A stretch of DNA of 64,000 nt from Sphingomonas rosea (GCF_039538065.1 NZ_BAABBR010000001.1:2518501-2582500), one strand, 5' to 3'; shown: positions 33,391 through 43,061, counted from the stretch's first letter. Notes: generated by a model from the letters alone, not told the origin. A program made the numbers and translations.

Positions 33391-36126
33391 GTGAAAAAGC
33401 TTATTCTGCTGTGCACCACCGCGGCTGCCACCTTCCCGACTGCCGCGTATGCGCAGTCGACGGGTACGCAGGAGACCGAGAAGGACACGATCGTCATCAC
33501 CGGCACCCGCCGGCAGCCCGGCACCGCCGGCGTGGTCGTGCAGGACTCGACCAAGGCCAAGGGCCTGATCACGCAGGAACTCATCAGCAAGCAGAACCCC
33601 GGCCAGTCGGTGCTTTCGAGCATCAACATCATCCCGGGCGTGAACTTCACCCAGAACGACCCCTACGGCAGCTCGGGCGGTAACATCCGTATCCGCGGCT
33701 TCGACGGCAACCGCATCAGCCTGACGCTCAACGGCGCGCAGCTCAACGACAGCGGCAACTACGCCATCTTCTCGAACCAGCAGGTCGACCCCGAGCTGAT
33801 CGAGCAGGTCAACGTCAACCTCGGCGCGACCGACGTCGACAGCCCCACCGCCTCGGCGGCCGGCGGCACCGTCAACCTGCGCACCGCGCTCCCGACCCGC
33901 GACCAGCAGGTCCGTATCGCGCTGTCGGGCGGCAGCTTCGACTTCCGCCGCCTGTTCATGCAGATCAACACCGGCGACCTGACCGCCTCGGGCCTGCGCG
34001 CCTGGGTGTCGGGCAGCCGCACCAACTACGATCACTGGCGCGGTGACGGCACCATCCAGAAGACCCAGTTCAATGCCAAGGTCTATCAGCCGCTCGGCAC
34101 GCAGGGCGACTTCGTGACGCTCAACGCGCACTACAACGAGAACCGCAACAACAACTACAACAACCCGACGCTCAGCGACCTCCGCTCGATCTTCGGCACC
34201 ACCGACGTTCCGGCGACCTACGCCAACCGTCCGACCGTCGTGGGCAACTACAACGAGCAGCAGTGGGATCGCCTCGACCAGCTGTCGTTCCCGAAGAACT
34301 GCCTTGCCGCCAACGGCACGATCCAGACCCGCCCGACCCCCGTCCAGGGCACCGCGCAGTCGGATCCGTCGACCTGCTTCACCCCGGAAGGCCCGCTCGC
34401 AAGCCAGGGCATCGCCAACAAGCTGTCGGGCCAGATCAACCCGTCGAACACCGGCAACATCGGCCTCCAGTCGCGCTTCACGCTCGGCCAGGGCCTGATC
34501 CTGACGGTTGACCCGACCTATCAGTACACGCTCGCCAACGGCGGCAGCCAGACCGCGCTGATCGCCGAGAACAGCTACCTGCTCGCGCAGGGCCAGCCGG
34601 CCGGCGGCGTCGACCTCAACGGCGACAACGACATCCTCGACACGGTGGTGCTGGGTCGTCCGTCGATCACCAACACCAACCGCTTCACGCTGGTCAGCTC
34701 GCTCGTCTTCCGTCCGAGCACCGCGCACACCTTCCGTCTGAGCTACACCTTCGACCGTGCGCGTCACCGCCAGACCGGCGAATACAGCTACACCGACCAG
34801 AACTTCCGCCTCGACAACCCGTTCTTCGGCCGCAACGGCCGTCCGGTGATCACCGCGGCGGGCACCGTGCTCCAGAACCGCGACCGTCTCTCGATCGCGC
34901 TCCTGAACCAGCTCTCTGGGCAGTACATCGGCCGCTTCATCGACAACCGCCTGCGCGTCGAGCTCGGCCTGCGTTCGCCGTGGTTCCAGCGTAACCTCGA
35001 CCAGCGCTGCTTCACCCCGGCCGCCGGTTCGGGCTTCCCGGACTGCCTCGTCTCGACCGCGGTCTCGACCAACGGTCCGAACTCGGGTCGCTACGTCGTG
35101 CCGAACAGCTACGCGCCGCCCGCGGCCGGCCTGCTCGGAACGCCGGAATATGCCCCGTTCAAGGCCAAGTATAAGTTCCACAAGCTGCTGCCGAACGTCG
35201 GCGCGACCTTCGCGGTCACCGACGCGATCAGCATCTTCTCGAGCTACTCGAAGGGCTTCTCGGCGCCGCGTACGGACAACCTGTATCGCCAGCCGTTCAT
35301 CAACATCACGCCCGAATCGACCAACAGCTACGACTTCGGTGCGCGCTACGTGAGCCGCGCGCTGCAGATCGAGGCGACTGCCTGGAAGATCGACTACAAG
35401 AACCGCATCGTGTCGAGCTTCGACCCGATCACCAACGTCTCGATCGACCGCAACGTCGGCAAGGTGAAGAGCTCGGGCTTCGACGCCAGCGTCGGCACCC
35501 GCGTGGCGCCGTTCCTGAACCTCATCGGGAACGTCAGCTACACCAAGGCCCGCCTGCAAAGCGACCTCATCATCGGTGCGTTCAACTACGTCCCGGTCGC
35601 GATCCCGGCCGTGATCGATCCGGTGACCGGCCAGCCGACCACCGTCGCGATCCCGCGCAACGTCACGATCCCGACGTCGATCACCGGCCTGACCTACATC
35701 TGCAACGGCCTTCCGAGCCCGCTGCCGACCGCGTCGGGTGTCTACACCTACAACGTCTGCGCGCGCACCGCGGGCAAGCAGGTCGTGGAAACGCCGAAGT
35801 GGCAGGTCGGCGGCCGCGCCGAGTTCAGCTTCAACCCGGTCACCTTCGGCATCCAGGCGAAGTATGTCGGCAAGCGTTTCGCCACCGACGTCAATGACGT
35901 GGTCAGCGCCGCCTATACGTTCGTCGACCTCGACGCCCGCGTCGGTCTGCCGATGATCGCGAACAAGCGCAGCTACGTTCAGTTCAACCTGAACAACCTG
36001 TTCAACGCGCGCTACTTCGGCAACCTGTCGACGCAGATCAACGCCTACGGCTTCAACGCCCAGGCGCCGCGCTTCACGCCGGTGGCGACGCGTTCGGCCA
36101 TGCTGACGCTCAACATCGGCCTCTAA
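33391..36126 (+). CDS. TonB-dependent outer-membrane receptor
   Basis: A 911-residue receptor. The signal peptide ends in AAYAQ. DTIVITGTRR is a TonB-box-like start, followed by the plug (GNIRIRGFDGNRISLTLNG; ATDVDSPTASAAGGTVNLRT), a 22-strand barrel with Asn-rich loops, and the C-terminal strand RSAMLTLNIGL. A SYSKGFSAPRTDNLYRQP segment is typical of the family. It imports a siderophore, cofactor or carbohydrate; the ligand cannot be read. GTG at 33391 has GGGG 6-7 bases upstream. Codon choice is strongly biased to preferred codons, suggesting high expression. It has its own terminator at 36154. Confidence 0.93.
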   Translation: MKKLILLCTTAAATFPTAAYAQSTGTQETEKDTIVITGTRRQPGTAGVVVQDSTKAKGLITQELISKQNPGQSVLSSINIIPGVNFTQNDPYGSSGGNIRIRGFDGNRISLTLNGAQLNDSGNYAIFSNQQVDPELIEQVNVNLGATDVDSPTASAAGGTVNLRTALPTRDQQVRIALSGGSFDFRRLFMQINTGDLTASGLRAWVSGSRTNYDHWRGDGTIQKTQFNAKVYQPLGTQGDFVTLNAHYNENRNNNYNNPTLSDLRSIFGTTDVPATYANRPTVVGNYNEQQWDRLDQLSFPKNCLAANGTIQTRPTPVQGTAQSDPSTCFTPEGPLASQGIANKLSGQINPSNTGNIGLQSRFTLGQGLILTVDPTYQYTLANGGSQTALIAENSYLLAQGQPAGGVDLNGDNDILDTVVLGRPSITNTNRFTLVSSLVFRPSTAHTFRLSYTFDRARHRQTGEYSYTDQNFRLDNPFFGRNGRPVITAAGTVLQNRDRLSIALLNQLSGQYIGRFIDNRLRVELGLRSPWFQRNLDQRCFTPAAGSGFPDCLVSTAVSTNGPNSGRYVVPNSYAPPAAGLLGTPEYAPFKAKYKFHKLLPNVGATFAVTDAISIFSSYSKGFSAPRTDNLYRQPFINITPESTNSYDFGARYVSRALQIEATAWKIDYKNRIVSSFDPITNVSIDRNVGKVKSSGFDASVGTRVAPFLNLIGNVSYTKARLQSDLIIGAFNYVPVAIPAVIDPVTGQPTTVAIPRNVTIPTSITGLTYICNGLPSPLPTASGVYTYNVCARTAGKQVVETPKWQVGGRAEFSFNPVTFGIQAKYVGKRFATDVNDVVSAAYTFVDLDARVGLPMIANKRSYVQFNLNNLFNARYFGNLSTQINAYGFNAQAPRFTPVATRSAMLTLNIGL

Positions 36127-36153
36127 GGCCTCGGTCTCACGACCAACCGGAAG

Positions 36154-36188
36154 GGGCGTCGCTCGAAAGAGCGGCGCCCTCTCCTTTT
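36154..36188 (+). terminator. Intrinsic terminator after the TonB-dependent receptor
   Basis: GGGCGTCGCTC pairs with GAGCGGCGCCC over 11 bp (one T-G pair) around a stable GAAA loop, followed by TCTCCTTTT. It lies 28 bases after the receptor stop. Confidence 0.8.
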
Positions 36189-36236
36189 GTGCCCTTGTGC
36201 CGCGCGAAACGCTGTGGCAACCGGCCAGCCGGCGCC

Positions 36237-36310
36237 GCGGGTATGATGTAATGGTAGCCTGTCAGCTTCCCAAGCTGAACGCGCGGGTTCGATTCCCGCT
36301 ACCCGCTCCA
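36237..36310 (+). tRNA. tRNA-Gly (CCC)
   Basis: Acceptor GCGGGTA/TACCCGC, D arm with ATGTAATGGTAGCCT, anticodon stem TCAGC/GCTGA with loop TTCCCAA (anticodon CCC), T arm GGGTTCGATTCCC, discriminator T and encoded CCA. 74 bases. Confidence 0.95.
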
Positions 36311-36366
36311 GCCGTTTCGCAACATTGCTGCCCTTGCCCTGCCACGAAGTTGGGCTACACGGCGCC

Positions 36367-37815
36367 ATGTCTGACATCGAAACGATCCTCGACCAGCTCG
36401 AGACCATTTTCGACCGCTCCGTGCAGAATCTGCGGCGTGCGCTCATGGCCTATGTCCGCGAGGGCATCCGGCCCGAGGCCGCGGCCCGCAACGACGGCCG
36501 CTTCGCTTATCCGGAGCTGCGGATCGACTACGACCCGACGACTCCCCCGCCGCTGCCGGCCCGCGCCTTCGCGCGCCTGAACCAGCCTGGCGTCTATGTC
36601 GCGAGCATCGCGCGGCCGAAGCTCTTCCGCGACTATCTGCGCACTCAGCTCGAGCATCTGTCGCGCGACTATGACGTGCGCATCAGCGTCGGCCTGTCGG
36701 CGAGCGAAATCCCCTATCCTTATGTCCTCGACGGGTCCGAGGACCTGGCGCTGGGCGGGATCCAGTCGGCCGAGCTTGGGCGCTGGTTCCCGACGACCGA
36801 GCTCGTCCACATCGGTGATGAGATCGCCGACGGCGACTGGGACGCGACCCGCCACTCGGCCCGCCCGCTCGCGCTGTTCGACGGGCCGCGGACCGACTTC
36901 AGCCTCGCGCGGCTGCGCCACTACACCGGCACCCCGACCGAGCATTTCCAGCGGTTCGTCTTGTTCACCAACTATGTCCGCTACGTCGACGAGTTCGTGC
37001 GCTTCGCCGCCGAGGAACTGCGCGCCGAGGGCAGTCAATATCTCGGACTGTCGGTCCCGGGCGGGCGCTACGATCCGGGCGAGCTCGACAACGCCGAGGA
37101 GGAGATTGCCGGCGGGTCGTGGCGGCGCTTCCAGATGCCCGCCTATCACCTCATCGGCCCCAACGGCGACGACGGAATCACGCTGGTCAACATCGGCGTC
37201 GGCCCGAGCAACGCCAAGACGATCTGCGACCATATCGCGGTGCTGCGGCCCGAGGTGTGGCTGATGATCGGCCACTGCGGCGGCCTTCGCCCGAGCCAGA
37301 CGATCGGCGACTACGTCCTCGCCCACGCCTATCTGCGCGACGACCATGTGCTCGACGGGATCCTCCCGGTCGAAGTTCCGATCCCGGCCATCGCCGAAGT
37401 CCAGACCGCGCTCTACAACGCGGCCGCCAAGGTCACCGGCGAGGATGAGGAGACGCTCAAGAAGCGGCTTCGGACTGGAACCGTGGTCACCACCGACGAC
37501 CGCAACTGGGAACTTCGCTACACCGCGAGCGCACTGCGCTTCAACCAGAGCCGCGCGGTGGCAATCGACATGGAGAGCGCGACCGTGTCGGCGCAGGGCT
37601 ACCGCTTCCGCGTGCCTTACGGGACCTTGCTCTGCGTGTCGGACAAGCCGCTCCACGGCGAGCTCAAGCTGCCGGGCCAGGCCAATGCGTTTTACGAGCG
37701 GGCGATCAGCCAGCATCTCCGGATCGGGATCGAGACGCTGAACCTGCTTCGCGAGGAAGGCGACGCGCTCCACAGCCGCAAGCTGCGCAGCTTCGACGAG
37801 CCGCCGTTCCGGTAA
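36367..37815 (+). CDS. amn: AMP nucleosidase
   Basis: A 482-residue enzyme matching AMP nucleosidase: N-terminal regulatory domain, then the catalytic phosphorylase fold with LVNIGVGPSNAKTICDHIA, WLMIGHCGGLRPSQTIGDYV, and AIDMESATVSAQGYRFRVPYG, where the Asp-Met-Glu segment contacts ribose. It hydrolyses AMP to adenine and ribose-5-phosphate, adjusting adenylate pools. ATG at 36367 fits the family start MSDIETIL. A hairpin follows at 37829. The LOG gene about 5 kb away has a related activity. Confidence 0.92.
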   Translation: MSDIETILDQLETIFDRSVQNLRRALMAYVREGIRPEAAARNDGRFAYPELRIDYDPTTPPPLPARAFARLNQPGVYVASIARPKLFRDYLRTQLEHLSRDYDVRISVGLSASEIPYPYVLDGSEDLALGGIQSAELGRWFPTTELVHIGDEIADGDWDATRHSARPLALFDGPRTDFSLARLRHYTGTPTEHFQRFVLFTNYVRYVDEFVRFAAEELRAEGSQYLGLSVPGGRYDPGELDNAEEEIAGGSWRRFQMPAYHLIGPNGDDGITLVNIGVGPSNAKTICDHIAVLRPEVWLMIGHCGGLRPSQTIGDYVLAHAYLRDDHVLDGILPVEVPIPAIAEVQTALYNAAAKVTGEDEETLKKRLRTGTVVTTDDRNWELRYTASALRFNQSRAVAIDMESATVSAQGYRFRVPYGTLLCVSDKPLHGELKLPGQANAFYERAISQHLRIGIETLNLLREEGDALHSRKLRSFDEPPFR

Positions 37816-37828
37816 GAAGGAAAGGAAT

Positions 37829-37854
37829 GTCGTCCCGGCCGAAACCGGGACGAC
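37829..37854. terminator. GC-rich hairpin between convergent genes
   Basis: GTCGTCCCGG pairs perfectly with CCGGGACGAC (10 bp) around loop CCGAAA. There is no T-run on either side, so it may be a weak bidirectional terminator or a REP-like intergenic palindrome between convergent amn and the secreted-protein gene. Confidence 0.5.
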
Positions 37855-37866
37855 GTTCGAAGGGCC

Positions 37867-38256
37867 TTAGCCGCGCTCACCCGCAGCACGCGCGGGCGGC
37901 TGCTGCTGGTTGACGGCGCTGGCGAGCCAGCGGCTGGTCGCGCCGCAGCTGCTGGTCGCGGTCACGCTCTGGCCGGCCTGGAAAGCCTGCTGATAGGGGA
38001 AGCACTCGCTCGCCGTCCCGGTGCGAAGGCAGAGCTGGCCACCCGTGGCGGTCCAGCTGGCCGGGATCGCATTGCCGCTCGGCGTGGTGATGGTGGCTGA
38101 GCCACCCGGCTGGAAGGTGATGTTGTTGACGACGCCGTTGGTCTCGACCTGAAGGGTCTGGCCGGCGATTTCCGAACCCGGAACCCACTGCGCCGCAGCG
38201 CTGCCGGCGATCATCGACACGGCGGCGAGGCCGGCGACGATGGACAATTTGGTCAT
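37867..38256 (-). CDS. Hypothetical secreted protein
   Basis: A 129-residue protein: signal peptide MTKLSIVAGLAAVSMIAGSAAAQ, then a small beta domain (IAGQTLQVETNGVVNNITF, GQLCLRTGTASECFPY) with a few cysteines and a Gln/Pro-rich tail. GGAGG lies 8 bases before ATG 38256, which fixes the start against a longer open frame. Unknown function; it looks like a periplasmic protein. Confidence 0.68.
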   Translation of the reverse strand: MTKLSIVAGLAAVSMIAGSAAAQWVPGSEIAGQTLQVETNGVVNNITFQPGGSATITTPSGNAIPASWTATGGQLCLRTGTASECFPYQQAFQAGQSVTATSSCGATSRWLASAVNQQQPPARAAGERG

Positions 38257-38452
38257 AAATGCGTCCTCCACTCTTACTTCTTTAGCGATGCATGTGCGGC
38301 CACCCGGCCGAAGTGAGGGCGCCCGATGCGGTAACCTACGTTGCGCCGGATCGGTTGCAAAGTCCAAAGCGCGAATGACGGATCATTCTTGCCTTGTTGT
38401 TCTGCTGCACACCTTTATGGACCCGTCTCGAACGGATTTGGGGTTTTTTACC

Positions 38453-39724
38453 GTGTCGGATCAGCGGATTGTTGTCGTCGGGCTTGGCTATGTCGGGCTC
38501 CCCTTGGCCGTGGCGCTGGCCAATCACGGAGAGGTGCTCGGCTTCGATATCGACGAGGGCCGGATCAGCGAACTTAGCCAGGGCCATGACCGCACCCGAG
38601 AGATCGAGGCCGACCGTCTCGCCGCCTCCTCGCTTCGGCTGACGAGCGACCCCGCCGAAGCGCGCGGCGCCGACGTCTATATCGTCACCGTGCCGACCCC
38701 CGTCGACGGCTCGAACGTTCCCGACCTTCGCCCGCTCATTTCGGCGACCCGCAGCGTCGCGGCCATGATCGATCCCGAGCGGCCTGCGGTCGTGGTCTAC
38801 GAGAGCACGGTCTATCCCGGCGTCACCGAGGACATTTGCGGGCCCGAGCTCGAGCGCGCCGGCAACCTCAAGCGGGGCACCCACTTCCGCCTCGGCTACA
38901 GCCCCGAGCGGATCAACCCGGGCGACCGCGAACATACCGTCGACCGGATCGTCAAGGTCGTCGCCGGCGAGGACGACGCGACCTCGGCGCTGCTCGCCCG
39001 CATCTATGGCGCGATGAACGGCGGCAAGATCTTCGCGGCCGCCTCGATCAAGGCCGCCGAAGCCGCCAAGGTGATCGAGAACGCCCAGCGTGACATCAAT
39101 ATCGCCTTCATCAACGAGATCACCCAGATCTTCGCCAAGCTCGACCTGTCGATCTGGGATGTCCTCGCCGCGGCGCGGACCAAGTGGAACTTCCTGCCGT
39201 TCGAGCCGGGCCTCGTCGGCGGCCACTGCATCGGCGTCGACCCCTATTATCTCGCCCACCGCGCGCGCGAACTCGGCCACGAGCCGCGCATCATCCTCGC
39301 GGGCCGCGAGACCAACGACCAGATGGGCGCGTGGATCGCCGATCGCCTCCACGAGAAGCTCGGCAACAAGGCCAAGCGCGTCCTCGTGCTCGGCCTCACC
39401 TTCAAGGAAAACGTGCCCGACCTTCGCAACAGCCGGGTGATCGACGTCATCCGCCGCCTCGAATGGCTCGGGCACGAGGTGCTGGTCGCCGATCCCCTCG
39501 CTGACCCGGCAGAGGCGCAGCACGAATACGGCCTGACCCTCACCGACCCCCAGGCGCTCACCGACAAGGTCGACATGGTGATCGGCGCGGTGGCCCATGA
39601 CAGTTACAAGGCGATCGGCGAAAACGAGCTCGCCGCCATGCTCGGCGATGGCGGAATGGTGGCCGATCTCAAGCGCTTGTGGCATAAGGGCGATGCGTCG
39701 GCCGTGCCGGTGTGGACGCTGTAG
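38453..39724 (+). CDS. Nucleotide-sugar dehydrogenase (UDP-HexNAc 6-dehydrogenase type)
   Basis: A 423-residue UDP-glucose/GDP-mannose dehydrogenase-family enzyme. The NAD loop is VVVGLGYVGLPLAVALA, followed by VPTPVDGSNVPDL, YSPERINPGD and the catalytic Cys in GGHCIGVDPYYLA. The pattern and length match the WbpO/TviB branch, which makes UDP-N-acetylgalactosaminuronate. GTG at 38453 (VSDQRIVVVG) follows GGGG by 9 bases; ATG at 38417 is an alternative. The sugar transferase follows after 28 bases, so both serve surface polysaccharide. Confidence 0.9.
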   Translation: MSDQRIVVVGLGYVGLPLAVALANHGEVLGFDIDEGRISELSQGHDRTREIEADRLAASSLRLTSDPAEARGADVYIVTVPTPVDGSNVPDLRPLISATRSVAAMIDPERPAVVVYESTVYPGVTEDICGPELERAGNLKRGTHFRLGYSPERINPGDREHTVDRIVKVVAGEDDATSALLARIYGAMNGGKIFAAASIKAAEAAKVIENAQRDINIAFINEITQIFAKLDLSIWDVLAAARTKWNFLPFEPGLVGGHCIGVDPYYLAHRARELGHEPRIILAGRETNDQMGAWIADRLHEKLGNKAKRVLVLGLTFKENVPDLRNSRVIDVIRRLEWLGHEVLVADPLADPAEAQHEYGLTLTDPQALTDKVDMVIGAVAHDSYKAIGENELAAMLGDGGMVADLKRLWHKGDASAVPVWTL

Positions 39725-39752
39725 AGATTAGCTCGACCGGGCCAGTGATCGC

Positions 39753-41042
39753 ATGATGATGCTTGAAACCTCCCCGGTGAAGCGGGTCCGGCGCGGCGGC
39801 TGGCTCGCGCGCCGGCGCGTCCAGCTGATCGGCGCGATCCTGCTCGCGGCGCTGGTGCCGTTCGCGGTCCGGCTGTTCTTCACGCCATCGAGCCTGTGGA
39901 TTTCGTCCACCAACGCCTTCTACGCGAACGTCGTCGCGGTGGTCATCGCCTTCTGGCTCCGGCTCAGCGTCGAGCCTTACCCCGGCATCCGCTCGAGCCT
40001 CGTCATCGCCCCGACCTGCGCCGTGGCCCATGCCGTCGTACTCGCCTTCTTCTTCTTCACCCGCCTGCCCTACGACCGGACCGCCTTCGTGCTCGGCTTC
40101 CTGCTGCACGTCGCCTGGTTCTACGTCGTCTATTTCCTCGTCCAGCGGCGCCACATGCTGCAGATCGGCGTGGTGCCGGTCGGCTCCTACCGCCAACTGG
40201 AGCGGATGGATCAGGTCGGCTGGATCCGGCTCGACGGCCCCGACCTCGAGGTCGCGCGCCGCTGCGACGCCATCGTCGCCGACTTCAATGCCGACCTCTC
40301 GCCCGAGTGGGAGCGCTTCCTCGCCGACGCCGCGCTCGCGGGCCTCATCGTCTACCAGGTCAAGCCGCTCGCGGAATCGCTGACCGGCCGGGTCGAGGTC
40401 GACCATCTGTCCGAGAACAGTTTCGGCTCGCTCGTCCCCGCGCGCGGCTATTTCTACTTCAAGACGGTGATCGACTTCGTTGCCGCCGCGATCGCGCTGC
40501 CCGTGCTGCTGCCGATCCTCCTGGTCGCGGCCGCCGCGATCAAGTTCGACGACGGCGGTCCCGTCTTCTTCCGCCAGCGCCGGATCGGCCACCGCGGCCG
40601 CGCCTTCCCGGTGCTCAAGTTCCGCACCATGCGGGTCGACGCGGGCTCGGGCAGCGACGCGCGCAAGCTTGCCATGACCGGCGATTTCGACCCGCGGATC
40701 ACCAAGGTCGGCGCCTTCCTGCGCAAGAGCCGGATCGACGAACTCCCGCAGATCTGGAACATTCTCGTCGGGCAGATGAGCTGGATCGGGCCGCGCCCCG
40801 AGGCCGAGGTGCTGTCGCACTGGTATGTCGGCGACATCCCCTTCTACCGCTATCGCCACGTGGTGAAGCCGGGGATCACCGGCTGGGCGCAGACCAACCA
40901 GGGGCACGTCACCTCGGTCGACGCGATCAACCGCAAGCTCCAGTACGACTTCTACTACATCAAATATTTCTCGCCGTTTCTCGACCTGCTGATCGTCTTC
41001 AAGACGCTGCGGACGATGCTGACCGGTTTCGGCGCGCGTTAG
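39753..41042 (+). CDS. Polyprenyl-phosphate sugar phosphotransferase (priming glycosyltransferase)
   Basis: A 429-residue enzyme with four N-terminal helices, a CoA-binding-like middle domain and a C-terminal bacterial sugar transferase domain: FFRQRRIGHRGRAFPVLKFR, TKVGAFLRKSRIDELPQIWN, and SWIGPRPE. It moves a sugar-1-phosphate onto undecaprenyl phosphate to begin exopolysaccharide or O-antigen units. It sits behind the nucleotide-sugar dehydrogenase. No other glycan genes follow, so the rest of the pathway is elsewhere. Confidence 0.92.
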   Translation: MMMLETSPVKRVRRGGWLARRRVQLIGAILLAALVPFAVRLFFTPSSLWISSTNAFYANVVAVVIAFWLRLSVEPYPGIRSSLVIAPTCAVAHAVVLAFFFFTRLPYDRTAFVLGFLLHVAWFYVVYFLVQRRHMLQIGVVPVGSYRQLERMDQVGWIRLDGPDLEVARRCDAIVADFNADLSPEWERFLADAALAGLIVYQVKPLAESLTGRVEVDHLSENSFGSLVPARGYFYFKTVIDFVAAAIALPVLLPILLVAAAAIKFDDGGPVFFRQRRIGHRGRAFPVLKFRTMRVDAGSGSDARKLAMTGDFDPRITKVGAFLRKSRIDELPQIWNILVGQMSWIGPRPEAEVLSHWYVGDIPFYRYRHVVKPGITGWAQTNQGHVTSVDAINRKLQYDFYYIKYFSPFLDLLIVFKTLRTMLTGFGAR

Positions 41043-41046
41043 GCGC

Positions 41047-42411
41047 TCATTCTACCGTCAGCAGGCGGTAGCTCCACGGCGCCATGGCGAAGCTGGTGGC
41101 GGCATCGACCCTGATCGACTGGCCGGTGTCGAAGTCCTGATAGGTCCCGTCGGCGAGGCGCTGGGTGAACTTCACCGTCTGCGGCATCTTCGAGAAATTG
41201 AACAAGCCGAACACGCGCGCATTGCCGGTCTTGCGAACGAAGCTGAAGACCTGTTGCGCGTGGTCGTTGGGAACGAGCACCATCCGCCCGCCCCATGGCG
41301 CATTCCACATCGCGCGATTGCGGCTCTTCAAGGCGGCGAGCTTCGTGAACAGCGCGCGATTGGGATGCTCGCGCCAGGCGATGGGGTCTTTTTCGAAGAA
41401 TTTCAGACGCTTCGGATTACCCGCTTCCTCACCGTTGTAGATGAGCGGAATGCCCTCGCCCGCGAAGCTCAGCACGTGGACCTGCGTCAGCGCCGGGCCG
41501 AACACCTCGGCGCCGGTGCCGTGCCAGGCGTTCTGGTCGTGGTTCTCGGCATAGACCATCCGCATCGAACCCGCCGGCCACGCGCTCTCGTTCTCGCTGA
41601 AATAGCCGTAGAGCGCGCCGGTGTCGGCCTTCCCTTGCGCGATGTCGGCGAGCGCATTGTACCAGGCCCAGCCGTAGGTCGCGTCGAAGGCCTTGGTGTG
41701 GAGATCGCGCATCTGCGCCTCGCCGAGCATGAAGACCGGCTTGATCTTGTCAGCCTCGGCGCGGACCTTTTCCCAGAAGTCGAGCGGGACATAAGCGGCG
41801 ACGTCGGCGCGGAAGCCGTCGATGTCGGCGGTCCGGACCCAGTAGAGCATGCTCTCCGCCATATACTGGCGAAGCCCCTCCTTCGAATAATCGAAGTCGA
41901 TGATGTCGGACCAGTCCCACCACGGCGTCGGGCGGAAGTCGCCCTTCCAGTCGCGGTCGTACCAGTCGGGGTGCTGCGTCACGAGCGGGTTGTCCCACGC
42001 GCTGTGGTTGGCGACCCAGTCGATGATGACCTTCATCCCCTGGCCGTGCGCGGCGCGAACGAAGGACTGGAAGTCGGCGAGGCTGCCGAGCTGGGGATTG
42101 ACCGCGCGATAGTCCCTGACGCTGTAGGGCGAGCCCAGCGTGCCCTTGCGGTTCTTCACCCCGATCGGCTGGATCGGCATCACCCACAGGATGTCGACGC
42201 CCATCGCCTTGAGGCGCGGCAGCCGCGCTTCGGCCGCCTTGAACGTCCCCTCGGGCGTGAACTGGCGGGTGTTGATCTGGTAGATCACCGCGTCCTTCGC
42301 CCAGTCGGGATGCCTGACGCCCGAGAGGTCCTGCGGGGCGTACGGCCCGGCCAGCGCGGCGGAAGGAAGGGCGGCGGTCGCCAGGGCGGCGGCAAGGAAC
42401 AGACGCTTCAT
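41047..42411 (-). CDS. Secreted alpha-amylase-family (GH13) glycosidase
   Basis: A 454-residue enzyme with signal peptide (ends ALAGP). The (beta/alpha)8 barrel carries the conserved regions: DWVANHS, nucleophile Asp 203 in DGFRADVA, acid/base Glu 231 in FMLGEAQ, and Asp 292 in AENHDQN. Such short GH13 enzymes act on alpha-glucans or maltooligosaccharides in the periplasm or outside. It is divergent from the GbsR-type regulator, with about 90 bases between. Confidence 0.9.
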   Translation of the reverse strand: MKRLFLAAALATAALPSAALAGPYAPQDLSGVRHPDWAKDAVIYQINTRQFTPEGTFKAAEARLPRLKAMGVDILWVMPIQPIGVKNRKGTLGSPYSVRDYRAVNPQLGSLADFQSFVRAAHGQGMKVIIDWVANHSAWDNPLVTQHPDWYDRDWKGDFRPTPWWDWSDIIDFDYSKEGLRQYMAESMLYWVRTADIDGFRADVAAYVPLDFWEKVRAEADKIKPVFMLGEAQMRDLHTKAFDATYGWAWYNALADIAQGKADTGALYGYFSENESAWPAGSMRMVYAENHDQNAWHGTGAEVFGPALTQVHVLSFAGEGIPLIYNGEEAGNPKRLKFFEKDPIAWREHPNRALFTKLAALKSRNRAMWNAPWGGRMVLVPNDHAQQVFSFVRKTGNARVFGLFNFSKMPQTVKFTQRLADGTYQDFDTGQSIRVDAATSFAMAPWSYRLLTVE

Positions 42412-42486
42412 CGGCGGAGTGAAGCACCTCGCAGCGCCGCCCGCCAGTCACTGCACACGTATTCATGGCGCGCTTGTCTTCTTCAA

Positions 42487-42504
42487 TTTCTGTTGATACA
42501 GAAA
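42487..42504. promoter_or_regulatory. Inverted repeat at the start of the GbsR-type regulator
   Basis: TTTCTGT-TGAT-ACAGAAA is a perfect 7-bp dyad with a 4-base centre. It ends on the A of ATG 42504 and lies between the divergent GH13 and regulator genes. Position and form fit autoregulation by a MarR/GbsR dimer. Confidence 0.6.
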
Positions 42505-43061
42505 TGACTGCAATGAGAATCGTCGATCATCCCGACGCCAAGGCGTTCATCCTCCACTGGGGCGAGATGGGGACCCAGTGGGGCGTCAACCGTTCGGTCG
42601 CCCAGCTGCACGCGCTGCTCTACCTTTCCGACCGGCCTCTTCATGCCGAGGAAATCGTCGAGCAGCTCGGGCTTGCCCGCTCGAACGTCTCGACCGGGGT
42701 GCGCGAGCTCCAGGGCTACGGGATCGTGCGCCGGGTCCATGTCGAAGGCGATCGTCGCGACCATTTTGTCGCCGACACCGACCTGTGGGACATGCTGATG
42801 AAGATCGCGGCCGAGCGGAAGCGGCGCGAGATCGACCCCACCGTCCGCTTGCTCGAGGAGCTTGCGGCCAAGCTCAAAAACGACCCCACCGCCCCGCCCC
42901 AGCTGCGCGAGCGGGTGACCCACATGCACGAGTTCATCGGTACGCTCGGCAATTGGTACGAGCAGGTCCGCAAGCTGCCCAAGCCGACGCTCGTCACCCT
43001 GATGAAGCTCGGCGCCAAGGTCGCCCGCTTCATCCCCGGCAGCGGTAAGGACTCAGGATGA
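42504..43061 (+). CDS. GbsR/MarR-family transcriptional regulator
   Basis: A 185-residue winged-helix regulator: HWGEMGTQWGVNRSVAQLHALLYL, ADE-type recognition region EIVEQLGLARSNVSTGVRELQ, then GIVRRVHVEGDRRDHFVAD and a helical dimer tail. The frame is open from 42465, but the dyad at 42487-42504 argues for a start at ATG 42504 or 42513. Neither has a clear Shine-Dalgarno, so leaderless translation is possible. The desaturase downstream on the same strand is a likely target. GbsR relatives sense choline or osmotic state. Confidence 0.83.
   Translation: MTAMRIVDHPDAKAFILHWGEMGTQWGVNRSVAQLHALLYLSDRPLHAEEIVEQLGLARSNVSTGVRELQGYGIVRRVHVEGDRRDHFVADTDLWDMLMKIAAERKRREIDPTVRLLEELAAKLKNDPTAPPQLRERVTHMHEFIGTLGNWYEQVRKLPKPTLVTLMKLGAKVARFIPGSGKDSG

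Noticed and set aside
33385..35559. 724-codon minus-strand frame opposite the TonB-dependent receptor
   Set aside because: Val/Arg/Asp-rich artefact of strongly biased codons in the receptor gene.
38453..41042. Start of a full exopolysaccharide cluster
   Set aside because: Only the dehydrogenase and priming transferase are present; the next genes are a GH13 enzyme and a regulator on other strands.
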